From the NCBI RefSeq assembly GCF_029227915.1, contig NC_079879.1, forward strand, positions 30,508,501 through 30,572,500: DNA of 64,000 nucleotides. The letters run 5' to 3'. Source of the DNA: Hydractinia symbiolongicarpus. Its lineage: Eukaryota > Cnidaria > Hydrozoa > Anthoathecata > Hydractiniidae. The notes beneath the pieces were generated by a model that did not search any database, had not been told where the DNA came from, and was given only the letters and a program-made list of their open reading frames with translations. A program made the position numbers and the translations under genes. Shown here one piece after another: positions 25,219 through 38,372 of the stretch; within the stretch, counting starts at the first letter, position 1; every line of letters starts with the position of its first letter.

Positions 25219-26196
25219 CTAACATTAATACTTCAGTGACATTCAATTTTTGTTTCGCATCTCTTGATTCAGGTTTGATTAAAACCTTAAATAATTATTG
25301 CACTTTCATTACGCCTTTTTGGTGACATTTATTAAAGGATAAAACATGATAGGTTCTTTAAGTCTATACAATTCTTAGATACAGAAGTTACAGTTGTACC
25401 TGGCTTGCGCTTTAATATTTTTATTTAACATGTCAAAATGGTCAAATGGCGCGCGCACGTACTCCAGGAGAACAGTATTTAAAATTTGCTAGTGGCATTC
25501 TCTAGCGTTACCGCACAACAGCAACGGTGTAACCTGCAGTTTGGATTATTCGAAGTGTTTTTAATTGGAGAACTGTTGTAAAAAACACCTTTTTGAAATA
25601 TAAAAGTATTAATTAATCCGAAAAATGTGATAATCTGACAAACAATGAAAAAAAGGAAAAAATACTGAATTAAAACTTTTGTATGGCGCCATTTACTCGG
25701 TTGTTTATCAAAAGCAATCGCGTGAATGCGATTACACCGTATGACTAATAGCATTTACAAACAAACAAAGTGCTTCAATGAAGTGTTTGAACCAGTGATC
25801 ACATCCCGTAGCAAGGCGTGCTCATGCAAAAAACTAACAAATTTAATGCCGTGTTGTTGTCAACAGATGAAATCTACAACCAGCATTTACGTCATCGTCA
25901 ATCCTACTAATTGCTAGATTTGCTGTTGTTTATATCGTCATTTTGAAATCAAATTATTCATCATGATAGTACTAAGTATCTGTCAATCATTCAATTATTT
26001 GTTTGTTTACGAGATACGTTTTTTTTCTTATAAGAAACAAGTTTATAACCAACACGAGGCTTAGATTATATGTGCTCGCAAAGGTTAAAATTTTCTGAAT
26101 TTGAGAGCAGAATCATTTTTATAACAAAAGGAGGGTGGGTGGGTGTTTGGGTGGGGGCAGATTGCTAAACAACACTAAAATTTGAAATTTTCTGAC

Positions 26197-29100
26197 CTGG
26201 ATTTGTTCCATGACGTCATCACGCATTTCCTGTGCCATACGGTACCTAAAACAAAAAATTAATTTATTTAATGGAAGGTGTGGCCAGGACGTGGAATGTA
26301 GAAAAGGGAAGTGTAAACAGGAAGAGCGGAAAAAATATTTATGGCTCCCACTTAGCCAAGAAATTAATTTAGTGATAAGTCATGAAGAGAGAGTTTGAGA
26401 GTGCTTAGCCTCACAAACATACTTGAGTTGAATGTGTTCATGAAGAGGTCCTTGAAAAACTGTTCCATCGCCAAAAGCTAAATCACTTAACAGAACACTT
26501 TTCAAAACAAACAGGAATTTAAGACATCCAGAGCACGCATAAAATCTATTTCGAAATAAACCTTCGGACAAGGTCGAATTACAAAGAGGTTAGGCAATAG
26601 AGACAGATGACAGACTATTCGTTCTCTTACAAAAAAAGTTATTAACCCTATGATACTTTGGTGGGGAGGGCACAAAGTGCTCGCAGCAAATGTAATTTGT
26701 TTTGGATAACATTGTTGAAATTTGGTGACTTTTCCGTAATTTTATTACAGATTTAAGAAAAAAAAAAATGTGGGTGAAAAAATTCAATTTCCTGGAATTT
26801 CCTGCCTTTTTTGAATAAAGAGTCTGGAATGAGTTTGTACTAAGACGTTCTACAACTGCGCCAACTTGCATCACTTAAGCATAAGGGTCAGGATTTATGA
26901 CCCGTGGGCACTTTGCGCTCCCCACCCCCAGGGTTAACTTTGAGATTTTTTTCACTTTATCATATAGGGAGGAGAACTGAAGTAATTGCATACTTACACG
27001 TCGTGTTCTTTTCGGTTATACATGAGAGCGTTTTGAAACATCAACATAATATCACGCTGAAATTCTGTCGTCGTATGGATGACCTAAACAGGACCAAAAT
27101 CACCATAGTAACAAGAGTTAATAAATAATTTTTCCTCTCCACCCTTCGACTAATTCTGATCATCACCCCATTTAACATTTATTTCTTTTTTAGTTTTTTC
27201 AACTTCAAAATCATGTATTAACGGCGAAAACAGTGTATTATTATTATGTATTATTCGATTACGACGAAAAACAAGCTGGCTTACGGTTTTCTTTATTTTG
27301 ACGACTCCCAGACCACTTTCCCCGTATATTCACTATTTTAAACGCCTTTTCACCCTTTTACCCTACATCATTCCTGTATATTTGACATCTAAAACTTTCT
27401 AAGATGTTTAAATCGTCCTGATTCAGTTTCCTTTCTCTTTTCTTTATTTAGAGAACAAAAAGGAACGTAATACTTACGCCAGTTTCAATATTTTTCTTGA
27501 TCAACGACAAATCCATCGGTCTAAAAAATAATTTTTTCAAAAACATAATAAAGACAAATTAGAGACACGACCTTCGATTAAAATAATCAAGTGACATGAT
27601 CACGTGGCATATACCTGAAAATAATGGACGAATAACCAGGAGCCTCTTCATCTGTGACTGAATGCAGAAAAACATTAGCGTATCTAAAATCAGCACGGTA
27701 TATAAAACGAAACTGTGTTTCAGGTGGAAAACAAAACAGAGTAGCATTCGACAGTTTTACTAAACAGGTTGGAGAAAAGCTGTTCAGGTCTACAATTTCT
27801 TTATATTAGTGCCATCAAGCTAATGTCTCAAACCTTTGAGACGCGACATAAAGACTAAGCATTTTTTTAAAAAATTCCGCAGAAAATATAAAACATACAG
27901 TACAATATTTTTGATTTGAATTTTACAAAAAGAAAATAAAAGTATAAATTATAAATGTAATCCAATTGCAGAGATTAAGAAGAGAGTTTCTTAAATTTCA
28001 CAGTGATTTTGTAATTAAATAAATTAAAGATGTTTTCGAATTACGCAAATTCGAATTAGAGAATTTGTATTTGGTAAACGATCGAATTATGAAGCTTTTC
28101 GAATTAAGGAGTTCCGAATTAGACAGATTGCATCAAGTAAACGATCCAATAAAATATTTCTTCAAATAACTTTATGAACTGACAAAATACAATATTTAGC
28201 TGTCAAATGGTTTCTTGATTGTTACAGTTTTCTCAGAAGTTTTTGTTAAGAAAAACCTCCCAAACTTATTTGCAGAACCTACAGATGCATAATACCATTC
28301 ATCCAGAAAAACATACGTACTTATGGCTAGCCGCAGCCTTCCATACTAGCATGATACTCTTCCGCCATGCTCTTTGTTGTTGTGCTGTTTCTGGATCACA
28401 GTTGCTAAATCAAAAAATTTGTAGTTGCAACTAAAAAAAATGTTACTTGTGATAAAATTAACACAATTTTCTCATCATCGCATGGATAAAAGAGATATTA
28501 TGGACATCTCAAGGACTAAACAATACAGTTTGCTATACCTTCCCGTGCTAAGAGCTGGACTGGCTGGTGATGGAATGGAGGGTGTTAATGGTGTTTTAAC
28601 TTTCCGATCAATTGAATCATCCGTAGTGTCTAGTTCACTGTCCTTCAAGTCAGCTGATACATCAGGCTCCGCTTCTTCGCTTCGCTCTAAATCTTCTTCA
28701 CTCTAACAAAATTTTAAAAAGATTTATATCGTTGCAAGGAAAGAAAATATACACTGAAAAGATATTTCACACACCTTATGTAAATTAAAAATGATTTAAA
28801 AATAGACAAAGCATGGCTAGGTCATATTTAAGTGTGCTATCACTTTATGGCACCTACCACAATGTCAACCTTCAGTGAACCTGATAAAGTTTTTTTTCTT
28901 CCACGTCCAGCTCGACCTAAAACATAAAAAATGTTGGCACACTAAGAATTTTTTAACTATTTAGTACAGTCAAATGTTTCACATACTTAAATGGATTTTT
29001 AGCAAGAGCAGTTCCACTACTTTCCAAAAAGTGTAGTTAGTTTTAAATACTACAAAATTAAAACAAATCACCTTTTTTCTTTTTGTTTTTGGGCGAGGTT

Positions 29101-32100
29101 GCTAGGGGTAACTCTAAGTGATCAGATACAGCTATTTGTTCAACTACTCTCTTTTTTGGAGGTGGTTCTTCTGGAGTGCTATCCACTGATACGGTATCGT
29201 TCTGAAAGTTTTACAATATATGATACTGTTACTCAATGACTGTAATTTTTATACTGGTTTTGGATCTGCATTTCAACGCATATTCGATTTGGAAGAATTT
29301 TAGATATCAGTATTATTCTATATTGTAATAATAGATTCCGAAGATGCATGTATTTGATGTATTTGCAAATTGAATTTTTGTTGTCACTAATAACATGGAA
29401 TTTTTTTGTCCTTACAGGGGGGAATTTTTTAAAAAAGAAAGAAAATTAAATCAATTCTAAAAAATCACTACTTTTTAAGGTAAAGCATAAAAATAACAGT
29501 TCTATTTTAAAACTTTCAGGGTTGCTTTAAGTATAATGTTGTGTGAATGAAAACATGATAGCGCAGTTGTACTGACCTTTTTTTTTGCTGATTCATTCAC
29601 TTCGATTGTCAAAGGTTCTACAAAGACAACAGAACGTTTACGTCAAACAATAGTGAAACAAATAAAAAACAAACCCAAGAATTATTAAAGATTTACCAGT
29701 TTTACTTGGAGTTCGACCCTTTTTAACCACTTCTTGTGTTTTAACATTGGTTTCTGCTTCTGCTTCCGGTTTTACCTCTTCTGTTTTGGAGATTGGTGGA
29801 GCTTCTTCCTGAGGTTCCTCTTTTATCGGTTCTTTTTTAACTGGCTCTTTTTTAACCGGCTCTTTTTTAACTGGCTCTTTTTTAATTGGCTCCTTTTTAA
29901 ACAGTTCTTTTTCAACTAATTCTGTTTTAGCAAGTTCTTTTTTCTCTTCGGATTTTGTTTCAGACAATTTTCTTTTTGATGATTTGCTGTTTATGGGTTC
30001 GTTTAGAGGGGCAATTTTAGGCGTGGGGGTAACTTTGGTTTCTGGTGAAGGCTTTACTTCACTTTTAACATCTGCAGCCAAACTAGGAGAGACCTTAGAG
30101 TCTGTTTGCTTAACCTCAGCTTCTTTTTTTTTCGTTACCGACTTTGGTGTGTTTGTTTTTAATGGTGGTACTGACGTTTGCAACGTGACTGGTTTTATTT
30201 GTTCAGATTTGGATGGAGCTGTTTTTATAGGTTCGTTTAATGTACCTTTTGCCGGAACTGATTTTGCTGCAGCCTGCATGGAAAAGAATAAAGTACACAA
30301 AATATAAGTGATAATTAACTTAATTTAAAGCTATGTTGTTTAGTAAATAACATCAACAAAAAATTAGGTCAACAAAAAATATTAACAAACAGAAAGTAAG
30401 TTTTATTTTTACTAGGTAAAATTTTAGCGATAAAAATTTACCTGAGGCGTTGGCACCTTAACATTATTGCTAGGTACCGTTACAGATGGAGGTGCATTAT
30501 TTGCTTCCAACAACTTTGAGAGCATAGGTGCAGTTCCAGGTCCCTTTGTATCCGCAGGTTGTGCTTTTTTATACGCTTCATATGACTCTTTTGTGACATG
30601 GTGAGGGTCTAAACAGACCACAAATTAACAGCAGGTATATAATACATAGATTTACCAAGTGAGCTAAGTGGATATTTAATATTCCAAAGAGTTAAACCAG
30701 TAACAAAAAATATTAATATTATTTACTTACTTTTAATAGGCTCCTAAAAAAAATAGAAATAATTTTTTTATATTTGATAAATGGTGAAATCAGAGTCAAC
30801 CACAAGACATTAAATCGAATGCTTAAATGTCCAAAGAACTTTTTTATCGAGTCAAGGACAAAAACCAATATTGCCTCAAGAAATAACGTGTAAAGAAAAT
30901 GTTACATAAACAAATTCCCTGTTAATCATATATTTGTACTAAAAAGCTTACCAATGAATATATTTAGACAACAAAAAAACCTACCTTTAAAGTGTTATTT
31001 ATATGTTGTGCCTGAGCTTTAATTTCCGAGGCTGGTGATGATAGAAGGTTGGAAAGAAATGACTTCTCTTTAGCTTCTGCAGCAGCTGTTCGTACTGGTG
31101 TTGAAGGAACAGATACATTCACATTTTGTTGTTGTTGCTCAGGTTTAGTAATTAACAACCCACGAGGTTGAACAATACTTCCCATGGAATCGTGTTTTAC
31201 TGTCATATTTTGAACTTGTGCAGGACTAGGGCCAACAGTGGTTGCAAATAAGGAAACATCAGCAGAAGTCGTAATATTTGAGGAAACTGATGATGATACT
31301 ACAGTTGATGTTACAGCAGTTGATGTTGAAGTAGTGGTAGGATTATGGTGGTATTTAGCATTGTGTTTTTGTCGTTGCTCAATGTAACTTTTAAATCTGA
31401 AAATAAGAAGTTTAGTTTTTTTAATACACATTGTTCAAAGTGTTAATAGATCAACAGCATCCTGTATTATTGACATACTAAAGCCAAAATATAACAAGGC
31501 GTATGAAAAAAGCAGAGCTTTATGAATTAAGATTTCACCCCCATGATGTTTCGTACATAAGTTAATACACACGTTCATGGATATATCTTATTAGATTAGT
31601 AAAATTAGCGTTATAATGCAAAAATTTAGGAATTTACAGAACTCTCAAAATGTGACCACGAAAACCTAAATATCACCTAAATATCATGCCAAAAATAATG
31701 CCACTTAGTTTAAAAATACTCCTGAAATACGTATAATACTACTTTATTTTAAAGTCTAAAAAATAAGATACAACATCCAAGCAACCTACTTTTCAGTTTC
31801 TTTTGCTGCTCTTTGAGGTCTAGACGGTGTGTTCTGTGATGCTGGAGATGAAGAAACAGCTAAAATAAAGAAAATTTGAAGCAGGGTAAGGACAGCAACA
31901 AATAATGTAGCAACATCAGACAAACAAAAATAAACATAAATTACCACTCGCTGCTTGTAATGTAGTTTTTACACTTAGTTCTTCAAGTGTAGGATCTTCC
32001 TTAATTAGTTGTTCTAACTGCACATTTTCATCACTATTGAAAAAAAGTAAGATAGTTATACCAATCTTTTAAAGTATATTTTTTAAAAGTGAACGATTTT

Positions 32101-33946
32101 AAGCATATCCAGGTTCAGATTTACTAAAAAGCCAAACATTAAGCATAATATTGAAGCTTAATTCAGAAAAGTCATATCTGGTAAGCTTTTTCATATAAAA
32201 ATGATCAATTATCCATCCCAGAATAGCATTGTATCGTTTTTTAGAAGAACACACTTAGCATACCTTAACTATAATTAAACATTGTCCTGAAAATTGTTCT
32301 GTGCTTTATGAATTCTTGATCAAAAATAATAAAATAATTTCTAGTAAAAAAGGAACTCTGGACGGACTTACATAAAAAGCAGTATTATAACCTGTTAAAA
32401 ATTATGTATTAAAGTTAGTTAATGAAACAAAATTAAAAAATTTCATACCTTTGCATTGCTTGCAATATCCTAGGAAGTTCATCATCAAGCTTTCCACTTT
32501 GAATTTTATGAATATCACTTTTCAATTTTCTAAAATGTAAACAAAACCTTTCCAATTTGCTCTATATTTTTAACAAAAATAATGTGTGAAAATGATAGAC
32601 AAACAAAGCTACTTAGAAAATTGCTGTTTTCATTACCCCACTCTCCAATGTTAAAAATTCCATAAAATTTGCCCATTCTGCTAATTTTAATTCCACACCC
32701 TCCCTACAAATTACAGATCACTTACTTATATCTTTCTCTTTCAGCTTTTATAACACGATCCAATTCCTCAATTCTTTCAAAGGTTAATTTCCGTAGGATT
32801 TGTTCAGCAGGAGTTTCTAGTTTGCAATTAAATAACAAGTAAACATGCTGAACATAACTTTGGCACATAAAGAAAATAGTTAATATGAACTCACCAACAT
32901 TTCCCGATTCTGACGATGCACCTCTAACTTTTCGTCTAAACAAAAACAAAATGGTTTAAACCTTTATTTCACTCCCATTTCATTCCCATTATTATAATTA
33001 TTATTAATATTATTTACTCAGGGTAGCCTCTTTAACTCCTAATGATATTGTTATCAAAGGAAATGTAAAGGGGTCCTAGCGCATTTAATGCTTCCATTTG
33101 AGCTATACATAAGGCATACAAACACAACTGCTGCTCAGCTACACAACCACCTCAAACATCAATCCTATTCTCATGCTGAATGTTAAGCAGAAAGGACAAT
33201 TCACACTTTTAGTCTCTGGCAAAAATCAGCCATGAATTGAACCAACAAGCTCCTGCACTGGAGGAAACGCACTACACAAGGTGACTAGTGAGTGATTTTC
33301 ACCAAAAGAAGAAAAAGCCCTTACTTGGCTACTGAGGCAGTGTTTAACAATTCATTATACTTGATTGCAAAATTCTAAAGAGAAAAATGTAATATGAATT
33401 TTAGTTGTATTAAATTAAAAAGTGAATGATAGCATATGTCTTCATATTAATCTGGATTTCTACTTTATACACAAAACAAAGAGAGCAGTAAACTTAAATC
33501 ATGAATTTTACTCTTCCTATCAGAGATATTTTAACGTGAAAATTAATATGAAAGAATTGCATTAATTATAATTATAATTATGATAAGCAGAATAACATAA
33601 TGTATTATACTATTGGATACTTTCGAAAATTACTATAAAATACAATTGTCCATATGTGTTCGTCCAAGATTGGAGCATCATATTTACTTTAAGAACATGC
33701 ATGAATATTTCACCTAAATATCTGCAGCTAAGGGATTATACATCATCTAGGACAAAATTACCTTTTGGGAAAACCACTCAGCAGGTCTTTTCTTTTCTTC
33801 TTCACATGCCTCAAGAATCAATCGCATTGTACGACTTACAGATACCCTAGAATACAAAAGTGGGTTTAGTAAAAACTCACCTTTACCTTAAAAAATATTT
33901 ACAATGGCAAATTAAAATATACAACTGTTTAAATAATAATAATAAT

Positions 33947-33995
<49 letters not shown>

Positions 33996-34506
33996 GTGCA
34001 CAAAAAAAAATTGAGAAATTCGACCTTGGTACAGTTTGTGTTATTTCTTTATGTAGTTTTGCGAAGAGTCTTTCAGCATTATCTTTTAAATGACGTCAAC
34101 GACTAGCTTGTGTTGTAGCAATCGTAACTTTTCTCATGGCTTACATTTTTTAAAGCAGAAAAGTGACTTTGTTTCATCACAATAAAAGGAAGATAATCAG
34201 TAACAAAAAAAATATTATGTTTTAATTTAATATTTAAATTTAAAATTTAAACTTTGTTTTGACGATATATAAGAAATATTTTTACAACACAAGATCAAAA
34301 TAAACTTATATATCTCATTTTTGCAACATTATTTCAGCTATTAGAGATAAGGAAGTTAAGACTGAGAGAGTCGCTTGCTCGAATAAAAAATATACTATGT
34401 TAATCCATTAACTTAATTACCAGTTTTGATCTCCGCTTCTTGTCACACAGCATGCCAGTACAAACTTTTCCTTTGTAGACCAGTCATCCAATTCATTTGC
34501 AGCCAT
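26197..34506 (-). CDS. BRD8: bromodomain-containing protein 8 (TIP60/NuA4 subunit)
   Basis: Twenty-one coding exons join without a frame break into 829 codons. In order (minus strand, start-end): 34506-34421, 33846-33762, 33374-33325, 32936-32896, 32816-32726, 32529-32449, 32033-31945, 31859-31790, 31396-30985, 30743-30731, 30608-30442, 30273-29697, 29617-29577, 29201-29072, 28916-28858, 28702-28539, 28404-28321, 27683-27615, 27520-27478, 27083-26998 and 26245-26197. The N-terminus has the SANT-like BRD8 signature (RSGDQNWVSVSR, then PAEWFSQK), followed by coiled-coil helices (LTFERIEELDRVI). A long disordered basic/acidic middle includes five-residue KKEPx repeats (about residues 515-545). 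One bromodomain ends the protein (about 724-829): AWRKSIMLVWKAAASH, APGYSSIIFRPMDL and FQRDIMLMFQNALMYN. The Asn that binds acetyl-lysine is present. BRD8 reads acetylated chromatin in the NuA4 acetyltransferase complex. The 3' end is uncertain. Confidence 0.93.
26642..26937. mobile_element. TTAA-flanked inverted-repeat MITE in BRD8 intron
   Basis: The element starts TTAACCCTATGATACTTTGG and ends CCCCCAGGGTTAA. Subterminal blocks also match inversely: GGTGGGGAGGGCACAAAGTGC on the left, GGGCACTTTGCGCTCCCCAC on the right. Flanking TTAA plus CCCT termini is the pattern of piggyBac-type elements. At 296 bp it has no transposase. It lies between BRD8 exons 20 and 21. Confidence 0.7.
30731..30743 (-). 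CDS. BRD8: 13-nt microexon of BRD8
   Basis: The exon GAGCCTATTAAAA is flanked by a polypyrimidine-AG acceptor and a GTAAGT donor. Without it, exon 9 (ending in phase 0) cannot join exon 11 (which needs phase 1). With it, the frame reads EPIKNPHHVTKESYEAYKK. Exons this short are hard to predict automatically. Confidence 0.8.
33936..33993. repeat. (AAT)n microsatellite
   Basis: About 19 AAT triplets with one early interruption, in the first intron of BRD8. A plus-strand poly-Asn frame crossing it is not coding. Confidence 0.95.
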
Positions 34507-34748
34507 TTTTACTTTCTAAAATTGTTTTTAAATAATAAATTTAAATGAAAGGCTTAAAAGTTACACTAAATACGGTCAAAAAGAAATAAACCTTGGCAGA
34601 AGAAACCTTAGCAAATCGAAAAATCTTGAAATCAAGTAATTTAAATGACTTTTAGCATAATAATTCTGCTTTTCTACATTCTTGAGATGTCAAGCTCTTA
34701 TCCTATACTGTTCGATTCTGAAGTTATAAACTCCAGAAGACTACAATA

Positions 34749-36124
34749 CCAAATATGCAGGCCATTCCTTGAGATGAGTGCGATCGCACGCGCACTTGCC
34801 CGCACACTGGTAAAAAAATTTACGAGTGCTTTTTATCGCACTCATAAATTTTGTATTTTTCTAAAATATTATAGAATGATGAAAAGGGCTATTAAACCTA
34901 AAGTAAAAATTCGTTTTTTTATGTATTTTTTTAGCATAAAAATAAACAACATAATATTTATCATGAGTTGTCTGTAACAGCGATGTACGGAACAATCTTT
35001 TCTAATGTTTATAGAATTTTGTTATCTATTTATATCTCAGCAATCACAGTGTGCATGATAAAATGATGAATGGCGGCAATAAAAAGGAGATAGTTGCGTG
35101 TGTCTAATTCATTGTATTTTATATTTATTTTTGATATTCTCTGTGGCCACCTGTTGCTTGAAGGTAGCGAACATAAAAAAAGAAAATTATCATCTATACT
35201 ATTTATCCATTTATTTTAACATTTATCAATATTTTCAACAGGAATTAATAATTAAGTCCTGGGAATTAAGTCGTGAAATACATGTCAATAAAACGTAAAA
35301 ATGATACCTGCTATATTACCAGAAGCAAATCATTTCAGTGTGCTCAATGTGATTGCAAAAATATAAATAGATTAGAATTACATTCAACACAAAAGAAAAA
35401 TGATCTCCAGAATTGTGTTTCAGAGAGAGCTCATAACATTAGCAAGCAATAGAAAGTTAAAGCAATTTCACAACATTTTTTTGAATAGCAGAAAAAAAGA
35501 TGTTGTGCAATAATTGAAATGTATTTTTATATTTTCACCACCAGGTGGCTGAAGAAAACACCTTCTTGGTTGCCCACAAGTATAATTGTTCGTACACAAG
35601 AAGAGTATGACGTGAATATTCATCTTTATGCCCTTCAAAAATAAATATTAAAAAAAAATTGTTTTATTCATACACAATGAGAGTGAATCATCATCATCAT
35701 CATCATTCTCGGCTTAACGTCCGTTTTCCATGCTAGCATGGGTTGGACGGGGTATATTAATGACCCTCTTCCAATCTGATCTAGACTGTGTTAGATCTAA
35801 ACTCAACTTCCTCTCTATCAAGTCTGTCCTTATAACCTCCTGCCAAGTCTTTCTCCAACTCAAAATTTTCCTTTTATATTTCTTTTAATCATATATTTCT
35901 TGCAAGACTTAAACCCCATTTCTATACAGCTTAAATAACATATATAACGTTGTGGTAAACAAAAAAAAAGTTAAGTGTGAATCACACTTGCAGATATTCA
36001 CATCGCACTTGTAAATTTTGCTTACGAGTGCGATTTTTCACACACCATAGCACTCGTAATTTTTTTAACGGGTGCTTTTTGTAGCTCTGGCATAGTTTTA
36101 TTCAAGAAATGGCCTGAATATGGG
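34749..36124. mobile_element. 1.4-kb inverted-repeat DNA element with nested LINE end
   Basis: The left end (ATATGCAGGCCATTCCTTGA) and right end (TCAAGAAATGGCCTGAATAT) are imperfect inverted repeats. Inside each, the inverted similarity continues for about 100 bp, including the blocks TTACGAGTGCTTTTTATCGC (left) and GCACTCGTAATTTTTTTAAC (right). No transposase frame remains. A LINE 3' end (35689-35855) has inserted into it. It lies upstream of BRD8. Ends are approximate and no clear target-site duplication is seen. Confidence 0.6.
35689..35855 (-). mobile_element. LINE 3'-end fragment with (ATG)n tail, copy 1
   Basis: On the minus strand this is the last 167 bp of a non-LTR retrotransposon, ending in an (ATG)n simple-repeat tail. 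It differs at about one position from the matching part of copy 2 (47731-48135), whose longer version encodes the C-terminus of a reverse-transcriptase polyprotein. Strong 5' truncation is typical of LINE insertion. Confidence 0.85.
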
Positions 36125-36480
36125 ATGGGTATATAATACTACCAAAGTCTGTGCACTATGGTTTGGACAACAGAGTTAAAAGTTAAATTTTTATAGGAAC
36201 TTTTTTTAGAAGCCAGGCGAATCTTAACAGGTACTGGCCCTTTAGTTTTCAAGCCCTCTTTAGTTTGTTCTTATTTTGTTCTTTCTAGTCTTTCTTATTA
36301 GTCTAGTAGTTCAGTTGGTAGGTCGGTTATTCAGCCTTGGAAATAAAATTTTATAAAATTTTAACTCAATAAGGTTAAAAAAAAACACATTTTATTGAGA
36401 ATCGTTTTACGTTTAAAAATCTCGTTCCTGAAAATTTATAATCTGTGAAAATTAAAAAGAAAAAGAATAAAAAACAATAA

Positions 36481-38372
36481 TTAAAAAGTTAAAAGTGATC
36501 TACAATAGAATTTGCTAAATACATTAGAGATGGAAGTCTTAAACGAAAGCAGACTTCCATTACAGGTCACTTGGTCTGAAAAATTATTCCACACTTCTGC
36601 AGCTCTAAATGGGAAGGCTTTTTTGCCAAATTCCGTGTTGACCAAGGGAAGTGTGAACCTGTTTTTTGAAGCTCCTCTTGTTTGATGATTATGACATTTT
36701 TTTGCCAAAAGGAATTTTGAGTGCATGTAATCAGGAGCAATGTTATTCATGACTTTGAAAAATAATATAGCATTGTTTTTAATGAGTAAATTATTCAGTG
36801 AATATTCCCTCTCTTTCCTAAGAAAGGTATGGATACATTTTAATTGTTTTTCTAGTTTTCCCAATCTACCTTGGGTGGCACAAACCCATGCAGAGGACCA
36901 GTAGTTGAAATATGGCATGACAAGTGCATTAATTAAAAGGTTTTTTGTGTGAGGTGTTAAATAGAATACAATAGTTCTAATATTAGAATATTTAATTAGT
37001 ACTTTTCTATTAATGCTATCAATGTGCTCTTCCCATTGCAATTTTTGATCAAATGTTACTCCAAAATATTTAACTTTTTCGTTCCTTTTCAAAGGAATGC
37101 CCATATAGTTGATAGTTTTGTTCTCAACTTTTTTTAACTGGCTCTGGTTGCCAAAAAGATTGTTTCAGTTTTAACAAGGGTATGCAAGTTTTCATGGGAT
37201 GAAGTAATTATTTTATCATCTGCATATAGATGGTGGTAGTTTGAATTGATGACAGATTTTAAGTCATCAATATACAAAAGAAAGAGCAGGGGCCCCAACA
37301 CAGATCCCTGCGGCACCCCAAAGCGTCTTCATGAAGCAGATCTGATCCTGTGTTGTTTACAAGAGTCAGCTGTATTCAGCCTGTTAAGTAGGACTCGAAC
37401 CAGTCAAAGGCAGCATCTCTGATGCCAAAACACCATAAAGTTTTTTTTAAAAAAAATTATGATCAACAGTGTCAAAAGCTTTTATAAGGTCAAAGGGCAC
37501 AGCACAAACAAAGTTTTTTTGGTGGAGCTCAGTAAGAATAAAATCAGAGACATTGACTACTGCAGTTTCTTCAAAACTGCACCGTAGTTTAGTGGTTATC
37601 ACTCTCATACTTTGTGCGGGAGACCAGGGTTCGATTCAGCGAGACCCTTTTAGTCTTCCAACATTTAGGTACATAACCAGTAAATAAATATTTGTTGAAG
37701 ACTTGATAAAAAATACTTAAAACTGACCAATTCCGTCCAAGCCTATAGCTTTATTAAGTTTTAGTGAACTAATTGTTTTTTCGGCACACTTTTGTTCTCA
37801 ATAGGAGCCTACCAAAAATTATTAGTAGTAGTGTCAGAAGAAAATTTTGAGGCTAGTTCACCAACACTGACAAAAAATGAATTGAATGTGTTGAAAATTT
37901 CATTTAGGTGAGAAGGTTCTGTACCATCATTTTGGACTACTTGTTTTATCGAGGTAGTATTGCCTGACTTATCAGGAACCAGTTTTTTTAAGAGTTTTTC
38001 AAGGTTGTTTTGGCCGTTTTTGAAAGTGCTGCAAAACGTCATTATAGTACTCGTTTTTGAGTCAAATTTTTGAGACCTATTACCTGGTTCCTTTTTTGTT
38101 TGAAAGCATCCCAGTCTATGATGGATTTTGTTTTTGATGCTTTCCGTTTTAAGAAGTCCCTTTCTTTGGTGGCTATTATTAATTCATCAGTGACCCATGC
38201 CTCAACAGACCAGGAAATCTATGTGTTTTGAAAGGGGCATTTTTATCAGCCACTGTTCTTACATTTTTATTCAGTTTCCCACATGCTTCATCAAGGTCAT
38301 CGTACTTATTAAAATATGAACAGTCTAAATTCCTGAGGTCCTTCAGAAAAGCCTCTTCAATGAAGTTTGTGG
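36481..38372 (-). mobile_element. degraded LINE (reverse transcriptase region)
   Basis: Minus-strand frames carry, in order, a post-endonuclease linker (WVTDELIIATKERDFL, DWDAFKQKRN; about 38230-38050), a linker with FNTFNSFFVSVGELASKF (38042-37809), the palm (VPFDLIKAFDTVDH near 37490), then [18 protein letters not shown] and the active-site YADD (37316-37134), and the thumb/C-terminal part (37104-36481; KVKYFGVTFDQKLQW, RFTLPLVNTEFGKKAF, AAEVWNNFS). Several frameshifts and stops separate the pieces and a SINE has inserted at 37581. It resembles the CR1/Jockey group of non-LTR elements. It is not functional. Confidence 0.85.
37581..37650 (+). mobile_element. tRNA-derived SINE head inserted in the LINE
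   Basis: Contains an A box (TAGTGGTTATCACTC) and a B box (GGGTTCGATTC) with tRNA-like spacing, and is closely similar to the head of the longer SINE at 38373. Only about 70 bp is present, breaking the LINE palm region. Confidence 0.65.

Noticed and set aside
25479-25754. 91-codon minus-strand frame between BRD8 and its possible last exon
   Set aside because: No domain; hydrophobic and AT-driven composition; acceptor near 25480 lacks a pyrimidine tract.
29734-30307. Plus-strand frames opposite BRD8 exon 12
   Set aside because: Antisense shadow of the Lys/Glu/Pro-rich BRD8 exon.
33860-34093. Plus-strand frame with poly-Asn
   Set aside because: Crosses the (AAT)n microsatellite in a BRD8 intron.
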